A DNA stretch of 64,000 nucleotides from Lysinibacillus sp. KCTC 33748. Lineage in GTDB: Bacteria; Bacillota; Bacilli; Bacillales_A; Planococcaceae. The DNA lies in assembly GCF_002237755.1 (NCBI RefSeq), contig NZ_MWSJ01000003.1:1-64000 (forward strand). The letters are read 5' to 3'. Below are positions 34,954 through 45,957 of the stretch, piece after piece (the stretch's first letter is position 1; each line of letters starts with the position of its first letter). A model generated the notes under the pieces. It worked only from the letters and a program-made list of their open reading frames with translations. It was not told where the DNA came from and made no database searches. Both the position numbers and the translations under genes were made by a program.

Positions 34954-37364
34954 GTTTTTTGATTGCAGAAGTTATAGTGGATGTTTCGACTTACCATGTA
35001 GATCGTCCGTTTGACTATGAAGTTCCTACAGAATGGGCACATGTTATAGAGATGGGCTGTCGTGTAAAAGTACCGTTTGGGCCAAGAAATGTTCTCGGCT
35101 TTGTAGTCGGATTAAAAAATGAAACAGATGTACCATCTAACAAAATAAAGTCTATTGCACAAATTTTAGATATTGAGCCTGTATTGACCGAAGAAATGCT
35201 GTTAATGGCTAAATGGCTGAAAAACGAAACGATTTGCTATGAAATTGATGCCTTACAGGTTATGCTTCCGTCAGCGCTTCGGGCGAAGTATGAAAAAATC
35301 ATCACGCTACAAGCGGAAAAAGATGTTTTACCAGATGAGGTTAATGCTATTTTTGGCAAGCGACAACAGGTTAATTTCAAAGAATTCGAACGTGCTGAAT
35401 TACTTCCTTTATTAAAGCAGCTTATAACTGATAAAATCGTAAAAATTGAAAATGTTGTGAAGCAGCAAGGAAATGTAAAAGAAGTGCGTATGGTCAAAAT
35501 TTCCGATCTTCAGCAAGATATCGACAAGGCTATGGAAGGTGCAACGAGAGCAGCCAAACAGCGCCAGTTGATTGAATGGATGGGCAAACACCTTGGAGAG
35601 GTTCTTTTGCCGCAAAAAATCTACGAGGAAACAGGTGCATCTTCCACGGTATTACAGTCAGTTATCGAAAAAGGAGCCGCTCACTTTATACAAGAAGAGG
35701 TGTATCGAGATCCCTTTACGAAGGAGGTTTCTCGTACTCAATCTTTACAATTGACGGAAGAGCAGCACATAGCATTAAAGGCTATTACTGGATCGATGGA
35801 AGAACAAACTGCGAAAACTTTTTTACTACACGGCGTTACCGGGAGTGGTAAAACGGAGATTTATTTGCAAGCAATTCAAAAGGTGTTAGATGAAGGTAAG
35901 GAAGCCATTATGCTAGTACCTGAAATATCATTAACACCTCAAATGACAGAGCGTTTTCGTAGTCGTTTTGGTGAGATGGTAGCTGTCATGCATAGTGGCT
36001 TATCTGTCGGTGAAAAGTATGATGAATGGCGTAAAATTCAACAAGGTAAGGTAAGCGTTGTTGTTGGAGCTCGTTCGGCAATTTTCGCACCTTTTACAAA
36101 TATAGGTCTTATCATTTTAGATGAAGAGCATGAAACAACATACAAGCAAGAAGATTCCCCACGTTATCACGCTAGAGATGTGGCAATATGGCGAAGTGAA
36201 TTTTACAAATGTCCTGTTATTTTAGGCAGTGCAACGCCTGGACTGGAATCATTTGCGAGAGCAAAGAAGGGCGTGTATGGATTGCTATCATTAAAACAAC
36301 GTGCTTTGCATCAAGCATTACCGACAGTTTTTATTGCGGATATGCGAGAGGAGCTTCAAAATGGAAATCGTTCCATGTTTTCCGAGCAACTTGTTGATGC
36401 AATACGTGTAAGACTAGAGAAAAATGAACAGATGGTCATGTTTTTAAATCGTCGTGGCTATTCTTCTTTTGTGCTTTGTCGTGATTGTGGAACGGTTGTA
36501 CAATGTCCGAACTGTGACATCTCGTTAACATATCATCGGACAACAGAGAAATTAAAATGTCATTATTGCGGTTATGACGAGCGTGTTCCTCAAATATGTC
36601 CACAATGCCAGAGTGAGCATATACGTTATTTTGGAACGGGAACGCAAAAAGTCGAGGAAGAAATTTATAAGCTATTTCCTGAGGCAAGGGTTCTCCGAAT
36701 GGATGTTGATACAACCAAGCAAAAAGGTGCACATGAAGAAATTTTGCAGGCGTTTGGGGAAGGACAGGCAGATATTTTATTAGGTACGCAAATGATTGCT
36801 AAAGGTCTTGATTTTCCTAATATTACGCTTGTTGGTGTACTTAGTGCTGATACATCTCTGCATCTGCCCGATTACCGTGCAGCAGAGCGTACATTCCAGC
36901 TATTAACGCAGGTTAGTGGTAGAGCGGGACGTCATGATAAGCATGGTGAGGTTATTATTCAATCGTATACACCAGAGCATTATGCAATTGAGTTAGCAAA
37001 AATTCAAGATTACGAACCGTTTTACGAACGTGAAATGTTTTTACGTCGTCGCTCTAGCTATCCACCGTATTATTATGTAGCGCTTGTTCAAATATCTCAT
37101 GAAGATGTCATGATGGCTGCAGAGTATGCTGGACGTGCGGCAGATTGGCTAAAGGGAAATTTATCAGACCGAGTTGCCATTATAGGTCCAACGACTGCTA
37201 GCATCAGCCGTCTCCAAAATAGATATCGTTATCAATGTTTGATAAAATATAAAATTGAACCAAATCTCATTCCAGTATTACAACGGCTTCTTGCCATGTA
37301 TCGCTCGGAATGGATAAAACAGGGTATTTTAATGACGGTAGATTTAGATCCGTCAACTATATAA
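34950..37364 (+). CDS. priA: Primosomal replication restart helicase PriA
   Basis: An 804-aa superfamily 2 helicase that reloads the replisome at stalled forks. The N-terminal DNA-binding domain (residues 1-110) is followed by Walker A GVTGSGKTEIY (about 295), the DEEH box, and two zinc sites between about 510 and 555 (CRDCG, CPNC, CHYCG, CPQC: eight cysteines). The helicase C-terminal half has QMIAKGLDFPNITLVGVL and QVSGRAGR. The ATG overlaps the coaBC stop. Confidence 0.96.
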   Translation: MSFLIAEVIVDVSTYHVDRPFDYEVPTEWAHVIEMGCRVKVPFGPRNVLGFVVGLKNETDVPSNKIKSIAQILDIEPVLTEEMLLMAKWLKNETICYEIDALQVMLPSALRAKYEKIITLQAEKDVLPDEVNAIFGKRQQVNFKEFERAELLPLLKQLITDKIVKIENVVKQQGNVKEVRMVKISDLQQDIDKAMEGATRAAKQRQLIEWMGKHLGEVLLPQKIYEETGASSTVLQSVIEKGAAHFIQEEVYRDPFTKEVSRTQSLQLTEEQHIALKAITGSMEEQTAKTFLLHGVTGSGKTEIYLQAIQKVLDEGKEAIMLVPEISLTPQMTERFRSRFGEMVAVMHSGLSVGEKYDEWRKIQQGKVSVVVGARSAIFAPFTNIGLIILDEEHETTYKQEDSPRYHARDVAIWRSEFYKCPVILGSATPGLESFARAKKGVYGLLSLKQRALHQALPTVFIADMREELQNGNRSMFSEQLVDAIRVRLEKNEQMVMFLNRRGYSSFVLCRDCGTVVQCPNCDISLTYHRTTEKLKCHYCGYDERVPQICPQCQSEHIRYFGTGTQKVEEEIYKLFPEARVLRMDVDTTKQKGAHEEILQAFGEGQADILLGTQMIAKGLDFPNITLVGVLSADTSLHLPDYRAAERTFQLLTQVSGRAGRHDKHGEVIIQSYTPEHYAIELAKIQDYEPFYEREMFLRRRSSYPPYYYVALVQISHEDVMMAAEYAGRAADWLKGNLSDRVAIIGPTTASISRLQNRYRYQCLIKYKIEPNLIPVLQRLLAMYRSEWIKQGILMTVDLDPSTI

Positions 37365-37424
37365 AATGATTCAAAATCGCCTAAATTTGAGCATAGCTTT
37401 TTGTTGAAACGTATGTCATGGGGA

Positions 37425-37650
37425 TAAGTTGAGTGGAGGCTGGGCGACTCCTCGGGGATTAGCGATAGAGGAACGGAGGCTAAGAGCATCACATCCTGTG
37501 ATAACGCCTCCGTGACCAATATCCTGCTGCCGCCGCTACGTTAGCACTACGCTTTCGCGCAAAAAACATCTGTCGGCCCGAGACCCTGCAACGAAGCGAA
37601 GCGGCAGCAACAAAGCGCCTAGCCGGAACGGAAATCAACCCCACATTATG
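37425..37650. repeat. Dispersed mosaic intergenic repeat (copy B), priA-def gap
   Basis: Contains GGCGACTCCTCGGGGATTAG, GCGATAGAGGAACGGAGGC, a hairpin ATCACA / TGTGAT, GCTACG and CTTTCGCGC blocks, CGAAGCGAAGCGGCAGCAAC and AGCCGGAACGGAAATCA. Much of it is the reverse complement of 52600-52745. It fills most of the 344-nt gap. No gene seen. Confidence 0.85.
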
Positions 37651-37708
37651 ATGTAGCGTTACAATTAGATAAAGAATAAGCCTTAAATATAGAAATGAGG
37701 AACATAAC

Positions 37709-38203
37709 ATGGCAATTAAAAAAGTTGTAGAACATCCAGCAAAGGTATTATCAACACCATGCGCGGAAGTAACAGAAATTAATGAAGAAATTATTACATT
37801 ACTAGATGATTTATATGACACAATGGTTGAATACGATGGCGTTGGTATTGCAGCACCTCAAATAAATGTAGGATTACGTGTTGCAATTGTCGAGCTTGGC
37901 GAAGAACGAGATGTTTTAGAAATGATTAATCCAACTGTTATTGAAACGGATGGAGCTGAAGTAGATATTGAAGGCTGCTTAAGCTTCCCGGGATTATACG
38001 GTGAAGTTGAACGACCTGATTATGTGAAGATTGAAGCATGTGATCGTGAAGGGCGTGTATATGAGTTAGAAGCGGGAGGCTTTGATGCACGAGCAATTTT
38101 ACATGAAATCGACCATTTAGATGGCGTGCTATTTGATTCGAAAATTAAACGCATTTTAACTGAAGAAGAGCTTGAAGCAATGTACGCTGAAGAGGAGGAA
38201 TAA
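37709..38203 (+). CDS. def: Peptide deformylase
   Basis: A 164-aa metalloenzyme removing the N-formyl group from nascent proteins. All three signature motifs are present: GVGIAAPQ (about 43), EGCLSFPG (about 88, metal-binding Cys) and HEIDHLDG (about 132, two metal-binding His and catalytic Glu). RBS GAAATGAGG. fmt begins 1 nt after its stop. Confidence 0.96.
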   Translation: MAIKKVVEHPAKVLSTPCAEVTEINEEIITLLDDLYDTMVEYDGVGIAAPQINVGLRVAIVELGEERDVLEMINPTVIETDGAEVDIEGCLSFPGLYGEVERPDYVKIEACDREGRVYELEAGGFDARAILHEIDHLDGVLFDSKIKRILTEEELEAMYAEEEE

Positions 38204-38204
38204 T

Positions 38205-39146
38205 ATGACTTCAATTATTTTTATGGGGACACCTGATTTCTCCGCGCCAATTTTGCGTATGCTACATCATGAAGGTTTTGATATTAAAGCTGTAGTTACA
38301 CAACCAGATCGTCCAGTTGGACGCAAGCGTGTGTTAACACCACCTCCTGTAAAAGCAGCAGCGATGGAGTTAGGTTTACCTGTTATTCAGCCTGAAAAGC
38401 TACGTGGTTCTGAAGAATTACAGCAAATTATTGATTTACAGCCAGACCTAGTCGTAACAGCTGCTTTTGGACAAATTTTACCGAAAGAATTGCTAGATGC
38501 ACCACCGCTTGGTTGTATTAATGTCCATGCGTCACTTTTACCGAAGTATCGTGGTGGGGCACCTATTCACCAAGCGGTTATTGATGGTGAAAAAGAAACA
38601 GGTGTAACGATTATGTATATGGCGCAAAAGCTAGATGCTGGTGATATCATTTCCCAAAAGGCTATCCCAATTGAACAGGAAGATCATACAGGTGGACTAT
38701 TTGATAAACTAAGTGCTGTAGGCTCTGATTTATTAAAAGCTACACTTCCTTCTATTATAAATGGAACAAATAACCGTACAGTGCAGGATGAAGCACAAGT
38801 AACCTTTGCAAGCAATATTTCACGTGAGCAAGAACGTATCGATTGGACAAAGGATGCTACTACTTTATACAATCAAGTGCGTGGTCTTCACCCGTGGCCA
38901 GTTGCCTATACAACATTTGAAGATGGCAACTTTAAAATTTGGTGGGCACAGGTTGGTAACTCAAAGCATGATACTGTTCCTGGCACAGTCGTTGCGATTT
39001 CAAAGGATCATTTTGAAGTTGCTTCAGGAAATGGTACAACACTTGCCCTGTATGATGTACAACCAGCTGGTAAAAAACGTATGACAGCAGAGGATTATTT
39101 ACGTGGTACAGGTTCTAAATTACAGATTGGGGACCAATTTAAATGA
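38205..39146 (+). CDS. fmt: Methionyl-tRNA formyltransferase
   Basis: A 313-aa enzyme formylating initiator Met-t[20 protein letters not shown] opens the formyl transferase domain. The catalytic set appears as [20 protein letters not shown] and later DAGDII, and the C-terminal OB-like domain begins near 208. The ATG at 38205, with GAGGAGGA upstream inside def, is preferred to an upstream frame start. Confidence 0.96.
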   Translation: MTSIIFMGTPDFSAPILRMLHHEGFDIKAVVTQPDRPVGRKRVLTPPPVKAAAMELGLPVIQPEKLRGSEELQQIIDLQPDLVVTAAFGQILPKELLDAPPLGCINVHASLLPKYRGGAPIHQAVIDGEKETGVTIMYMAQKLDAGDIISQKAIPIEQEDHTGGLFDKLSAVGSDLLKATLPSIINGTNNRTVQDEAQVTFASNISREQERIDWTKDATTLYNQVRGLHPWPVAYTTFEDGNFKIWWAQVGNSKHDTVPGTVVAISKDHFEVASGNGTTLALYDVQPAGKKRMTAEDYLRGTGSKLQIGDQFK

Positions 39147-40504
39147 GTAAAAAAAGTGTAGTAATTTGGGATGGAAATGTGCGTGACGCCGCACTTTCTA
39201 TTCTGTTAGCAGTAGATAAAAATCAAGCCTATAGTAATTTGCTTTTAAACGAAACGATTAAGCGACATAAAATTGAAGCGAAGGATCGTGCGCTTTTAAC
39301 AGAAATTACGTATGGCACTCTCCAATATAAAATGACACTTGATTACTATTTAGAGCCATTTATTCGTGGTTCAGTAGATCATGGGGTGCGCTGGCTTTTA
39401 CGTTTATCTTTATATCAAATGCATTATTTAACACGTATACCACCTCATGCTGCGGTGAATGAGGCTGTCGAAATTGCTAAGCGTCGAGGTCACAAAGGGA
39501 TAGCTTCAATGGTCAATGGTGTTTTGCGATCTATTTTACGTCAAGGTGTAGCTTCTACTGATGACATTAAAGATCCGATTGAGCGCCTTGCTATTGAAAC
39601 GAGTCATCCGGAGTGGTTAGTACAACGCTTTGCCGATAACTATGGTATTGAAGTAGCGGCTCAAATGTTACATGAAAATAATATACCTCCAGTGCAAACT
39701 GTCCGTGTAAATACGACGAAAGCAAGCGTCGATCAAGCGATTGCCAGTATAGAAGCGGAAGGTTTAACAGCGAAAAAAAGCGATCTAATGCCTGAATGCT
39801 TACATGTAACAAATGGTCAGCCAGCTAGAACAAAGGCTTTCCAAGAAGGGCTTATTACTATTCAGGATGAAAGCTCCATGATTCCAGCAAATGTGTTAAA
39901 TCCATCTCCTGGCATGCGCGTTTTAGATATGTGTGCAGCGCCGGGTGGAAAAACTACACATATAGCTGAGATTATGAAGAATGAAGGTTCGATTTTAGCG
40001 ACCGACCTTCACCCTCATAAATTAGATTTAATCGACCATAATACGGATCGTCTAGGGATTGATATAGTAGAGACTGCTCCTATTGACGGACGTAAGGCAC
40101 CGGATTTTCTACAACTAGAATCATACGACGCTATTTTAGTCGATGCCCCTTGTAGTGGTTTAGGTGTTATGCGCCGCAAGCCAGATATTAAATATACAAA
40201 ACGTGAAGAAGATTTAGAAAACCTTCAAAAAATACAATTGGCGCTATTAGATGCTGCAACAAAAGTATTGAAAATAGATGGCAAGCTTGTGTACAGTACA
40301 TGTACAGTAGATAAAAGAGAGAATGAAGGTACTGTAGAGGCCTTTTTATCAACGCATCCAGAAATGGAAGCTATACAACTAGAATCTTTACCAACAAAAT
40401 TAGCGGAAAAGCAAGCAAATGGCATGCTTCAAGTCTTTCCACAAGACTTTGGCAGTGACGGTTTCTTCGTTGCCGCCTTTCGTAAAAAAGGAGAATCCAA
40501 CTAA
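39143..40504 (+). CDS. rsmB: 16S rRNA m5C967 methyltransferase RsmB
   Basis: A 453-aa SAM-dependent methyltransferase. The NusB-like N-terminal domain (about 10-140) is followed by the catalytic domain with [14 protein letters not shown] (SAM site), [15 protein letters not shown] (catalytic-pair Cys) and [12 protein letters not shown] (nucleophile Cys). It overlaps fmt by 4 nt and touches rlmN (TAATG), so the genes are tightly coupled. Confidence 0.95.
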   Translation: MSKKSVVIWDGNVRDAALSILLAVDKNQAYSNLLLNETIKRHKIEAKDRALLTEITYGTLQYKMTLDYYLEPFIRGSVDHGVRWLLRLSLYQMHYLTRIPPHAAVNEAVEIAKRRGHKGIASMVNGVLRSILRQGVASTDDIKDPIERLAIETSHPEWLVQRFADNYGIEVAAQMLHENNIPPVQTVRVNTTKASVDQAIASIEAEGLTAKKSDLMPECLHVTNGQPARTKAFQEGLITIQDESSMIPANVLNPSPGMRVLDMCAAPGGKTTHIAEIMKNEGSILATDLHPHKLDLIDHNTDRLGIDIVETAPIDGRKAPDFLQLESYDAILVDAPCSGLGVMRRKPDIKYTKREEDLENLQKIQLALLDAATKVLKIDGKLVYSTCTVDKRENEGTVEAFLSTHPEMEAIQLESLPTKLAEKQANGMLQVFPQDFGSDGFFVAAFRKKGESN

Positions 40505-41646
40505 TGGTGGATCAAGAGAAATTTAATGAGCGTATAAGCGACTTAGTTGAAGAAGCAGAAGACAAGCCTGTTCGACGCGCAAAAAAAGAAAAACCAAATT
40601 TAAAGGAATCGGTATACTCATTACAGCCGAAACAACTAGAAGAATGGTTAAAGGAAAATGGTGAAAAACCGTTCCGTGCAGCACAAATTTTTGATTGGCT
40701 TTATAATAAACGCGTTAAAACGTTTGAAGAGATGTCTAACCTTTCAAAAGGATTACGTGACAAGCTTGAAGCAAGTTTTTCATTAACGACATTATCAACA
40801 ATTATTAAACAGGAATCTAAAGATGGTACAATCAAGTTTTTATTCCAATTACAAGACGGCTATTCTATTGAAACTGTATTAATGCGTCATGAATATGGGA
40901 ACTCTGTTTGTGTAACAACACAAGTAGGCTGCCGAATTGGCTGTACGTTTTGTGCCTCAACTTTAGGTGGTTTAAAGCGACACTTATTAGCAGGGGAAAT
41001 CGTGGAGCAAGTTGTAAAAGTACAGCAGACTTTAGATGAAGTGGACCAACGTGTATCACATATCGTCATTATGGGTATTGGAGAACCTTTCGATAATTAT
41101 GATGCGATGATGAACTTCTTAAAAGTCATCAACCATGAAAAAGGGTTAAACATTGGTGCTCGTCACATCACTGTATCAACATCAGGAATAGTTCCGAAAA
41201 TTTATGAATTTGCTGATGAACAGCTACAAATTAACTTTGCGGTTTCCTTACACGCACCAAACCAAGAGAATCGTCAAAAACTAATGCCAATTGCACGTGC
41301 TTATAAGTTAGATGAATTAATGGAAGCCGTTCAATACTATACTAAAAAAACAGGCAGACGTGTTACTTTTGAGTATGGTTTAATGTCTGGTGAAAATGAT
41401 TCAGTTGAAATTGCAGAAGAATTATCTGCTTTAATAAAAGGAATTAAATGCCACGTGAACTTAATTCCTGTAAACTATGTACCAGAACGTGATTATGTTC
41501 GTACATCTCGAAGTCAAATTTTTGCCTTTGAAAAAACATTAAAGAAGAATGGTATTAACGTAACGATCCGCCGAGAGCAAGGTGCTGATATTGCAGCAGC
41601 GTGTGGTCAATTACGTGCGCAAGAGAGATCTGAAGAGACGAGGTGA
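40504..41646 (+). CDS. rlmN: 23S rRNA/tRNA m2A methyltransferase RlmN (radical SAM)
   Basis: A 380-aa radical SAM enzyme methylating A2503 of 23S rRNA. The cluster motif CRIGCTFC lies near residue 142. The C-terminal catalytic cysteine region is [15 protein letters not shown]. An N-terminal extension of about 35 charged residues ([20 protein letters not shown]) precedes the usual start of homology, but the ATG next to the rsmB stop is the natural coupled start. Confidence 0.95.
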   Translation: MVDQEKFNERISDLVEEAEDKPVRRAKKEKPNLKESVYSLQPKQLEEWLKENGEKPFRAAQIFDWLYNKRVKTFEEMSNLSKGLRDKLEASFSLTTLSTIIKQESKDGTIKFLFQLQDGYSIETVLMRHEYGNSVCVTTQVGCRIGCTFCASTLGGLKRHLLAGEIVEQVVKVQQTLDEVDQRVSHIVIMGIGEPFDNYDAMMNFLKVINHEKGLNIGARHITVSTSGIVPKIYEFADEQLQINFAVSLHAPNQENRQKLMPIARAYKLDELMEAVQYYTKKTGRRVTFEYGLMSGENDSVEIAEELSALIKGIKCHVNLIPVNYVPERDYVRTSRSQIFAFEKTLKKNGINVTIRREQGADIAAACGQLRAQERSEETR

Positions 41647-41649
41647 CCA

Positions 41650-42402
41650 GTGTTGGAATACACAGTCGAAAGTGATATTGGGCTAAAACGGGCAATTAAT
41701 GAAGACCGTGCGGGATTTTTTAATCGTCAAGACGGGTTTGCACTAGCACTTGTAGCGGACGGCATGGGTGGTCATAATGCTGGCGATGTAGCGAGTGATA
41801 TGGCGATGAAACAGATGGAAACCGTTTTTTTACAGGCAGAGGCACATCGTTTTGCGTCAACAACATCAAAAAAAGAGTGGTTATTACAAGCAGTCAAGCA
41901 ATTGAATAAAAGTATATATGACTATTCTTTATCACATGAAGACTGTAAAGGAATGGGCACGACGTTTATTGCAGTGTTAATTGAAAAAAATCATTGCTTT
42001 ATCGCACATGTTGGTGATAGTCGTGTGTATTATTTCTTTGAGGATGGTGCACAACAAATAACAAGAGATCACTCCTATGTAAATGTTCTGGTTGAAAATG
42101 GTGAAATTAGTGAAGAGGAAGCGTTAACGCATCCTAAGAAAAATTTCATCTTAAAAGCTGTTGGTACAGAAGAAACGATTGAACCAGACTTTTATGAAGT
42201 TGATTTAGCATCAGAATCGTATTTACTCATTTGCTCTGACGGTTTAAGCAATAAACTTACAGTGTATGAAATGGCATCAATTATTACGTATCCAGATTCA
42301 GTAGAAGAAAAAGGACGAAAACTTGTGGAATTAGCAAATGCAAGCGGGGGGGAAGACAACATCTCCCTCGTGCTACTCACAAGGCAAGATGAGGAGGTGT
42401 AA
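41650..42402 (+). CDS. prpC: PP2C-type Ser/Thr protein phosphatase PrpC (Stp)
   Basis: A 250-aa metal-dependent phosphatase that reverses PrkC phosphorylation. Metal-binding motifs are visible: INEDRAGFF near 16, LVADGMGGHNAGDVAS near 34-49, HVGDSRVYYF near 119 and GGEDNISLVLL near 236. A GTG start (or TTG one codon later) follows GAGGTG inside the end of rlmN. Paired with the kinase gene 2 nt downstream. Confidence 0.95.
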   Translation: MLEYTVESDIGLKRAINEDRAGFFNRQDGFALALVADGMGGHNAGDVASDMAMKQMETVFLQAEAHRFASTTSKKEWLLQAVKQLNKSIYDYSLSHEDCKGMGTTFIAVLIEKNHCFIAHVGDSRVYYFFEDGAQQITRDHSYVNVLVENGEISEEEALTHPKKNFILKAVGTEETIEPDFYEVDLASESYLLICSDGLSNKLTVYEMASIITYPDSVEEKGRKLVELANASGGEDNISLVLLTRQDEEV

Positions 42403-42404
42403 GT

Positions 42405-44390
42405 ATGCTTGTAGGTAAACGAATTAGTGACCGCTATAAAATTATAGGTCTTATTGGTGGCGGTGGTATGTCTAATGTTTATTTAGCGCATGACATGATT
42501 TTAAACCGTGATGTAGCGATCAAAATATTGCGCTATGATTTTACCAATGAGGATGAATTGTATCGCCGTTTCCAACGTGAAGCACTTTCTGCTACAAGCC
42601 TTACACATCCGAATATCGTTAGTGTTTATGATGTAGGTGATGATGGTGATCTACATTATATAGTGATGGAGTATGTCCAAGGAAAAACATTAAAGCAGTA
42701 CATACAGGAATTTGCACCAATTTCTCCTGCCAGATGTGTGCATATTATGAAGCAGTTAACGTCAGCAATTGCCAATGCCCATGAAAATCATATTATCCAC
42801 CGTGACATTAAACCTCAAAATATTTTAATGGATGCGGAAGGGAATGTGAAAATAACTGATTTTGGTATAGCGATGACGCTTAGTGCAACATCATTTACAC
42901 AAACGAACTCCGTGCTTGGAACAGTGCATTATTTATCACCGGAGCAGGCTCGTGGTGGTACGGCAACAAACCGATCTGATATTTATGCACTTGGCATCGT
43001 TTTATATGAATTGTTAACGGGGGAATTGCCATTTTCAGGCGAGTCAGCTATTTCTATCGCGCTTAAACATTTACAATCAGAGACGCCATCAGTTCGCGCC
43101 TTTGATGCTACAATTCCACAAAGTGTGGAAAATGTTGTGCTAAAAGCTACAGCAAAGGATGCTTCTCACCGTTATTCGACTGTAGAGGAAATGCAAGCAG
43201 ATTTAGAAACAGTTTTATCGCCGAATCGTATGAATGAACCGAAGTTTGTTATACCGGTAGATAATGATGTGACAAAGGCTATTCCGATTATAAAAGAACC
43301 AATTGCACGTCAAGACGAAGATTTAATGCAGACAAGGGCAATCGAACCAATTCTACATTCAACGCCGAAACCCGAAGCGAAGAAGCCTGTTGAAAAAACA
43401 GTACCTGTAAAGAAAAAGAAAAAGAAAAAATGGCCAATAGTTGTTGCTGGGTTAGCAATAGTAGCCATCGCCATTTTCCTATTCGTTTTTTTTGGAACAG
43501 ATGCATTTAACCCAAAAAAGATACCTGTACCTAGTGTTGCTAATATGACAGTTGAAGAAGCTACTAAGAAATTAGAGGCTGAAGGCTTTACGGTTGGTCA
43601 GTCGCCGCAGGAGCGTTATGACGAGGACGTCGAAAAGGATAAGGTTATAGAAACTGACCCTACAGAGGGTACGGAGCGTGTAAAAGGCACAGAAGTAGAC
43701 TTAATCGTGAGTCTTGGGATAGAAACGACGAAAGTGGAAGATTATAGAGGCCAGCAAATCAGCCAAGTTCAATCAATGCTAAAGGATAAATTTTTAGATT
43801 CTGAAGTTAGCTATGTGAATTCAAAAGAGCCTGAAGGACGAATTATTGAACAAGAGCCAGCACCACAAGAAGAGGTAGTCGCTAAGAATACAATAATGAA
43901 ATTTACGGTAAGCGCAGGTGTAAAAATGATCACCGTAGATGATGTTGTGAATTACACTAAAGCTCAAATGGATGAGTATGTAAGAAGAGAAGGCTTGACA
44001 TGGCGTATTGTTCGTGAAGAAAATGATGATACAATACCAGCTGGAAGTGTTAAATCACAATTGACAAGAGCAGGAACGCAGGTTGAAGCGGGTACTGCAA
44101 TCCCTGTTATTTTAAGTAAAGGACCTGCAGCAAGGCCTGATAAAACTTGGGTGAAAACTGTGAAAATTGAATATAAACCAAATGAGGAAGGTTTAGAGCA
44201 AACTATTCGAATTGATATTCAAGATAAAAACCATAAAACGTTAACAACAGTTGAAACATTTACTATTACGGCTGATCAAGAGCACCGAATCCAGCTTGTT
44301 ATTGCAGATGGTCAGGATGCAGCCTATAAAATTATTCGTGATTCAGAAATTATTGCTGAAGAAACATTCAACTACGATGATGTCAAATAA
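42405..44390 (+). CDS. prkC: Membrane Ser/Thr protein kinase PrkC with PASTA domains
   Basis: A 661-aa kinase sensing cell-wall fragments. The cytoplasmic kinase domain (about 10-270) has GGGGMSNVYLAHD, catalytic HRDIKPQN (about 132) and DFGIA. A Lys-rich juxtamembrane stretch precedes one membrane helix (about 342-363). Three PASTA-type repeats follow outside the cell (beginning IPVPSVANMTVEEATKKLEA), then a C-terminal extra domain. RBS GAGGAGGTG. In Bacillus it controls germination and wall metabolism. Confidence 0.95.
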   Translation: MLVGKRISDRYKIIGLIGGGGMSNVYLAHDMILNRDVAIKILRYDFTNEDELYRRFQREALSATSLTHPNIVSVYDVGDDGDLHYIVMEYVQGKTLKQYIQEFAPISPARCVHIMKQLTSAIANAHENHIIHRDIKPQNILMDAEGNVKITDFGIAMTLSATSFTQTNSVLGTVHYLSPEQARGGTATNRSDIYALGIVLYELLTGELPFSGESAISIALKHLQSETPSVRAFDATIPQSVENVVLKATAKDASHRYSTVEEMQADLETVLSPNRMNEPKFVIPVDNDVTKAIPIIKEPIARQDEDLMQTRAIEPILHSTPKPEAKKPVEKTVPVKKKKKKKWPIVVAGLAIVAIAIFLFVFFGTDAFNPKKIPVPSVANMTVEEATKKLEAEGFTVGQSPQERYDEDVEKDKVIETDPTEGTERVKGTEVDLIVSLGIETTKVEDYRGQQISQVQSMLKDKFLDSEVSYVNSKEPEGRIIEQEPAPQEEVVAKNTIMKFTVSAGVKMITVDDVVNYTKAQMDEYVRREGLTWRIVREENDDTIPAGSVKSQLTRAGTQVEAGTAIPVILSKGPAARPDKTWVKTVKIEYKPNEEGLEQTIRIDIQDKNHKTLTTVETFTITADQEHRIQLVIADGQDAAYKIIRDSEIIAEETFNYDDVK

Positions 44391-44401
44391 GGGGGAATTG
44401 G

Positions 44402-45286
44402 ATGGCGCAAGGCCAAATTCGTAAAGCATTAAGCGGTTATTACTATGTATATGATGGAGAAGAACTAATTCAATGTCGAGGACGTGGGGTATTTCGCAAT
44501 CGTGGGGAATCCCCACTCGTTGGCGACATCGTAGAATATACTCTAGAAACAAAAGGCTCGGACGGTACTATTCAAAAAATTATGGAACGCCAAAATGAAT
44601 TAGTACGTCCCCCTATAGCCAATATTGATCAAGGCATTCTTGTGTTTTCTGTAAAAGAACCTAATTTTAATACAATTTTACTCGATCGTTTCTTAGTTGT
44701 TTTAGAGTCATTTCATGTTCATCCGATTATTTGTTTAACAAAGATGGATCTGCTAGAAGACCATGGACGTGAGGAATTGCAAGGCTATATAGCAGATTAT
44801 GAGCGTATGGGTTATACCGTGCTACAAACCTATAAGGGTGAGGAAGAATTAGTTGAACGTCTACAACCTATTTTAAAGGAGAAAACCTCCGTATTAGCAG
44901 GGCAATCTGGAGTTGGAAAATCTACACTACTAAATACATTGATTCCAGATTTAAATTTAAAAACAGGCATTATTTCACAAAGCTTAGGGCGTGGTAAACA
45001 TACAACTCGCCATGTTGAACTAATCGAAGTATGTGACGGTTTATTAGCAGATACTCCAGGATTTAGTTCATTTGATTTTGATGAAATAGAAAAAGAAGAA
45101 TTAGGCGCATGTTTCCCCGAAATGGCCCGTATGGCAGATGATTGTAAATTTAGAGGCTGTTTACACTTGAAGGAACCGAAATGTGCAGTAAAAGCAGCGG
45201 TGGAGACGGGGGAAATTCGTGACTACCGCTATAAACACTACGAACAATTTTTACAAGAAATTATGGATCGAAAGCCGAGGTATTAA
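44402..45286 (+). CDS. rsgA: Ribosome small subunit GTPase RsgA
   Basis: A 294-aa circularly permuted GTPase that checks 30S maturation. An OB domain (1-65) is followed by the G4 motif TKMD, G1 GQSGVGKST (about 166), G3 DTPG, and a zinc domain with Cys/His (CKFRGCLHLKEPKC). RBS AAGGGGGA. Its stop overlaps the rpe start (TAATG). Confidence 0.95.
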   Translation: MAQGQIRKALSGYYYVYDGEELIQCRGRGVFRNRGESPLVGDIVEYTLETKGSDGTIQKIMERQNELVRPPIANIDQGILVFSVKEPNFNTILLDRFLVVLESFHVHPIICLTKMDLLEDHGREELQGYIADYERMGYTVLQTYKGEEELVERLQPILKEKTSVLAGQSGVGKSTLLNTLIPDLNLKTGIISQSLGRGKHTTRHVELIEVCDGLLADTPGFSSFDFDEIEKEELGACFPEMARMADDCKFRGCLHLKEPKCAVKAAVETGEIRDYRYKHYEQFLQEIMDRKPRY

Positions 45287-45957
45287 TGATGATACAAATA
45301 GCACCATCAATTTTAGCAGCCAGCTTTGCTAAATTAGGAGAAGAAGTTAAGGAAGTAGAAAAAGCAGGTGCACAGCTTATTCATATCGATGTTATGGATG
45401 GTCATTTTGTGCCAAATATTTCATTTGGCTCTATCGTATTAGATGCCATTCGTCCTTTAACGGATTTACCGTTAGATGTACATTTAATGATCGAAAATCC
45501 TGATCAGTATATTGAACAATTCGCCAAAGCCGGGGCCGACTATATTACGGTGCATGTAGAAGCTTGCCGCCATTTACACCGTACAATCCAATTAATTCGT
45601 TCATTTGGAGTCAAACCGGGTGTTGTATTAAATCCACATACACCAATAGAATCCATTCAACACATATTAGAGGATATTGATATGGTGTTGTTCATGACTG
45701 TGAATCCAGGGTTTGGTGGGCAAAAATTCATTCATTCTGTAGTGCCAAAAATTGAAGCGTTAGCAGCTATTATTAAAGAACGTAATCTTGATATTGCTAT
45801 TGAAATCGATGGTGGAATTAATGCAGAGACTATTGTTCCTTGTGCAAAAGCAGGAGCAACTATTTTTGTAGCTGGTTCAGCAATTTATAGTAAAGAAGAT
45901 CGTACAGCGGCACTTCAAGAAATTTTAGCTGCTGGTGAGGCAGCGATTCAAGGATGA
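45286..45957 (+). CDS. rpe: Ribulose-phosphate 3-epimerase
   Basis: A 223-aa TIM-barrel enzyme of the pentose phosphate pathway. Typical motifs: APSILAASFAKLGEEV, HIDVMDGHFVPNISFG (metal His/Asp), HLMIENPD, MTVNPGFGGQKFI and EIDGGIN. ATGATG gives two possible starts one codon apart; the first overlaps the rsgA stop. thiN overlaps by 4 nt. Confidence 0.95.
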   Translation: MMIQIAPSILAASFAKLGEEVKEVEKAGAQLIHIDVMDGHFVPNISFGSIVLDAIRPLTDLPLDVHLMIENPDQYIEQFAKAGADYITVHVEACRHLHRTIQLIRSFGVKPGVVLNPHTPIESIQHILEDIDMVLFMTVNPGFGGQKFIHSVVPKIEALAAIIKERNLDIAIEIDGGINAETIVPCAKAGATIFVAGSAIYSKEDRTAALQEILAAGEAAIQG